Program-made: the position numbers and the translations under genes
NCBI RefSeq assembly: GCF_014191605.1
Contig: NZ_JACHWU010000008.1
Coordinates: 62,001 to 126,000, forward strand
DNA: 64,000 nucleotides
Source: Prauserella isguenensis
Lineage (GTDB): Bacteria; Actinomycetota; Actinomycetes; Mycobacteriales; Pseudonocardiaceae
Reading direction: 5' to 3'
Notes under the pieces: generated by a model
What the model saw: only the letters and a program-made list of their open reading frames with translations
The model's database searches: none
What the model was told of the DNA's origin: nothing
Shown here: in pieces, positions 62,012-64,000 of the stretch
How positions within the stretch are numbered: the first letter of the stretch is position 1
How the letters are laid out: each line of letters starts with the position of its first letter

Positions 62012-63025
62012 TCAGGTCAGGCCGAGGTCGGCCAACGCCGTGGCCGCCGCGTCGTCGCCGGGGCGTACGGCAGTGGTGCCCGTGCGCCACGCGGCGTCAC
62101 ACAGCGCGCGGAGCAGCGCCATCGGGTCGGCGGTCTCGCCCGCGAGGTCGGCCGTCGCGACGATCAGCGTGTCCCCACCGGTGTCGATGTGCCAGCCGTC
62201 CTGAGGCCCGACCGCCACGCGGCAGGCCGGCTCGTCGAGGGCGGCCAGGTCGGCGGCCACGTATCCGGGCCGTTGTGCAGGTCCGGCCACCAGCAGTCCG
62301 GCAGGCGTCACCACACCGGTCAGGACCGCCAACGAGGCCATGTCCGCGGCCACAGCGCCGGCGATGTCGGTGTCGAGCCGGTCGCCGACGACGAGCGGGT
62401 GCGTGCTCCCCGCCGAGTCCGCGGCGAGCCGCAGCAGCGGAGTCTCCGGCTTACCCGCGACGAGCGGAATCGCGCCGGTGGCCGCGCGCAGTGCCGCGAC
62501 CATGGCGCCGTTGCCCGGCAAGAGGCCGCGTTCGGCCGGGAGGGTCGTGTCCTCGTTGCACGCCACCCAGACCGCGCCCGCGCGGATGGCGAGGCAGGCC
62601 TCGGCGAGCACGGGCCACGCCGTCTCGGGCGAATGACCCTGTACGACGCCCGCGACACCGTCGCCGGCCGTCCGGACCGGCGTCAGTCCGGCGGCCGCCA
62701 CCTGATCGGCGAGCGCGTCCGTACCGACGACGAGCGCGTTCGCACCGGGTTCGAGCCGCTCCGCGAGGAGCCGGACGCCCGCCTGCGCGCTCGTGCTCAC
62801 CTCGTCGTCGGTCGCGGGGACGCCCACCTCGGCGAGGTGCGCCACCACCGCCTCCGGCGCCTTCGAGGCGTTGTTGGTGACGAACCGGACCGGGGTGTCA
62901 CGACCTCGTGCCCGCGAGACCGCGTCGGCCGCTCCCGGGACGGGGTCGCCGCCCCGGTACACGGTGCCGTCGAGGTCGAACAGCAGCGCGTCGCAGACGT
63001 CGAGCAGTGTCGCGGCGTCACTCAC
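62012..63025 (-). CDS. HAD superfamily IIA phosphatase (NagD-like)
   Basis: 337 residues. HAD motif I LLFDLDGTVYRGGDPVPGA, motif II VRFVTNNASKAPEAV, Lys in VAGKPETPLLRL and motif IV in HPLVVGDRLDTDIAGAVAAD. The C2 cap places it in subclass IIA (NagD/p-nitrophenylphosphatase/glycerol-3-phosphate phosphatase); the corresponding Rv1692 dephosphorylates glycerol 3-phosphate. About 80 extra C-terminal residues follow. GTG 63025 overlaps the TPR gene by 8 bp. Confidence 0.9.
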   Translation of the reverse strand: MSDAATLLDVCDALLFDLDGTVYRGGDPVPGAADAVSRARGRDTPVRFVTNNASKAPEAVVAHLAEVGVPATDDEVSTSAQAGVRLLAERLEPGANALVVGTDALADQVAAAGLTPVRTAGDGVAGVVQGHSPETAWPVLAEACLAIRAGAVWVACNEDTTLPAERGLLPGNGAMVAALRAATGAIPLVAGKPETPLLRLAADSAGSTHPLVVGDRLDTDIAGAVAADMASLAVLTGVVTPAGLLVAGPAQRPGYVAADLAALDEPACRVAVGPQDGWHIDTGGDTLIVATADLAGETADPMALLRALCDAAWRTGTTAVRPGDDAAATALADLGLT

Positions 63026-64000
63026 CCGCGAGCTCCGAGGCGCGCTCGGCTGCATCGGTCTGCATGTCGTCGTCGACCTCGGCGGCGTGCAGGAACCACT
63101 GCACCGCCTCCGCGGTGCGACCTGCCTCGGCGAGGTTGTCGGCGTAGGCGTAGAACAGCCGCACGCTCCACGGCTGCGGCCGCTGCGGATCCAGGTCGGC
63201 ACCCTGCAGGGTCACGACGGCGGCGTCGAGCTGGCCGAGGTCACGGCGTGCGCCGGCCTCGACGATCTTCAGTTCGACCGCTGTCTCCTTCGGCAGCCCG
63301 GCGACGTTCGTCTCCTTGACGATGTCGATCGCACGCTCCGGCCTGCCCATCGCCCGTTCCGCGTCGGCGATCACCGCGATGTGGGCGTCGGTGTGGGTCA
63401 TCCGGCGCACCGCACGCAACTCCGACAGGGCTTCCGACCAGTTCCCGGTGTGATATGCCGTGAGTCCGAGCGCCTCCCGCACGACCGCGATCCGCGAAGC
63501 GCGCTTCTTCGCGTAGCGGGCGTGGGCGAGTGCCGCGTCCGGGTCGGTGTCGACCAGCAGGCCCGCGGCCACCAGGTGCCGCCCGATACGTTCCGCGAAA
63601 TCCTTCGGCAGCGAACGGAGTTCCTGCCTCGCGTCGGTGTCGAGCATGGCGTACTCGGCCTCGTCCGGCAGGTCCGGGGCCGTCGGCACGTCGCGCGGCC
63701 CGCTGCGTTCCGGCTTTCCGTCGGGCTTCGCGCCGTGCCGAGGGCCGCGCTCGGGGCGACGGTCGTCGCGGCGTCGGCCGTCGCCGAACTTCCGGTCGTC
63801 GCTTCGGCCTCGGTCGTCGCCGCTGCGGTTGCTGCGACCTCGGTCGCCGAAGCTCCCGTCGCTCCGGTTGCGGTCGCTGCGGCCTCGGTCATCGCGGCCT
63901 CGGTCATCGCGGCCTCGGGCCGGCCGGTTACGGTCGTCCCGCGCGTTCCGGTCGCCGCCGGGACGCCGGTCGCCGTACCCGGAGCGGGCGTCACCGCCGC
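63018..64000 (-). CDS. TPR protein with Arg/Asp/Gly-rich N terminus (5' end outside window)
   Basis: The frame is open from the stop at 63018 to the window edge, so the start lies beyond base 64000. The C-terminal 220 residues contain TPR-like helical pairs (AALAHARYAKKRASRIAVVREALGLTAYHTGNWSEAL is one; AVQWFLHAAEVDDD another). Before them about 105 visible residues are low complexity, with RDDRGRDDRGRSDRNRSD-like units suggestive of an RGG-like RNA-binding tail. Matches the position of Rv1691. The GTG at 63689 is an internal codon, not a convincing start. Confidence 0.75.
   Translation of the reverse strand, partial: GGDARSGYGDRRPGGDRNARDDRNRPARGRDDRGRDDRGRSDRNRSDGSFGDRGRSNRSGDDRGRSDDRKFGDGRRRDDRRPERGPRHGAKPDGKPERSGPRDVPTAPDLPDEAEYAMLDTDARQELRSLPKDFAERIGRHLVAAGLLVDTDPDAALAHARYAKKRASRIAVVREALGLTAYHTGNWSEALSELRAVRRMTHTDAHIAVIADAERAMGRPERAIDIVKETNVAGLPKETAVELKIVEAGARRDLGQLDAAVVTLQGADLDPQRPQPWSVRLFYAYADNLAEAGRTAEAVQWFLHAAEVDDDMQTDAAERASELAGE

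Overview
This window is about 64 kb of very GC-rich DNA (roughly 70%) from a mycelial actinomycete. Evidence for this is the GTG/TTG start codons, TGA stops, ATGA/GTGA gene overlaps, a SsgA/SsgB-type sporulation protein, phosphatidylinositol-mannoside genes, MctB/SteA, TlyA, an EspC-like type VII secretion target and gene orders shared with Mycobacterium tuberculosis. A member of the Pseudonocardiales is my best guess; genus cannot be settled from the sequence alone. I see no phage, transposase or CRISPR array.

Layout. 1-947: 3' end of an EF-G-like translocase. 974-9082: XdhC-like protein, then the thrS - HIT (Ap4A phosphorylase) - pgsA - patA - pimA - membrane protein block known from M. tuberculosis Rv2614c-Rv2609c. 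A divergent MarR/YceI pair with twin palindromic operators is wedged between HIT and pgsA. 9183-11430: nitroreductase with similar palindromes upstream, tRNA-Val(CAC), an SsgB-like gene and a tRNA-Gly/Cys/Val(GAC) cluster ending in a strong terminator. 11593-14859: methyltransferase, NADP-type glutamate dehydrogenase, YdcF-family membrane protein.

15036-18935 is a compact type VII secretion cargo module: an EspC-like target, a large secreted protein with about 48-residue Gly/Ala-rich repeats, a small beta-rich protein, a YbaB-like protein and possibly a membrane protein. 19344-23287 is a ferric-siderophore ABC importer (substrate-binding lipoprotein, two permeases, ATPase). It is bracketed by the genuine htpG 3' end and by a 52-codon, internally deleted copy of that 3' end. 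23883-25838 is htpG. 26012-31121 is a zinc importer (aztABC) with two beta-propeller lipoproteins (AztD and a paralogue) and a near-consensus Zur box in the aztB/aztA divergent promoter. A BenE-type transporter and a PAC2-family protein follow.

33686-64000 is a rearranged version of the M. tuberculosis Rv1691-Rv1713 block, nearly all on the minus strand: TPR protein, HAD phosphatase, small protein, tlyA, nadK, recN, steA, mctB, pyrG, Nudix, xerD, parA, RHH protein, scpA, scpB, rluB, then cmk, plsC-like, der. Three things interrupt it: aroA (plus strand, between mctB and pyrG), a TM2-domain protein, and a 9-kb ion-homeostasis island between rluB and cmk holding a complete Mrp Na+/H+ antiporter operon (mnhABCDEFG), a KhtTU-like K+/H+ antiporter pair and an Ohr peroxidase.

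The observations most worth following are the htpG-fragment duplication around the siderophore importer, the type VII cargo module with its tandem repeats, the shared palindrome family at the MarR/YceI and nitroreductase promoters, the doubled AztD in the zinc locus, and an acyltransferase whose HX4D motif reads HX4E.
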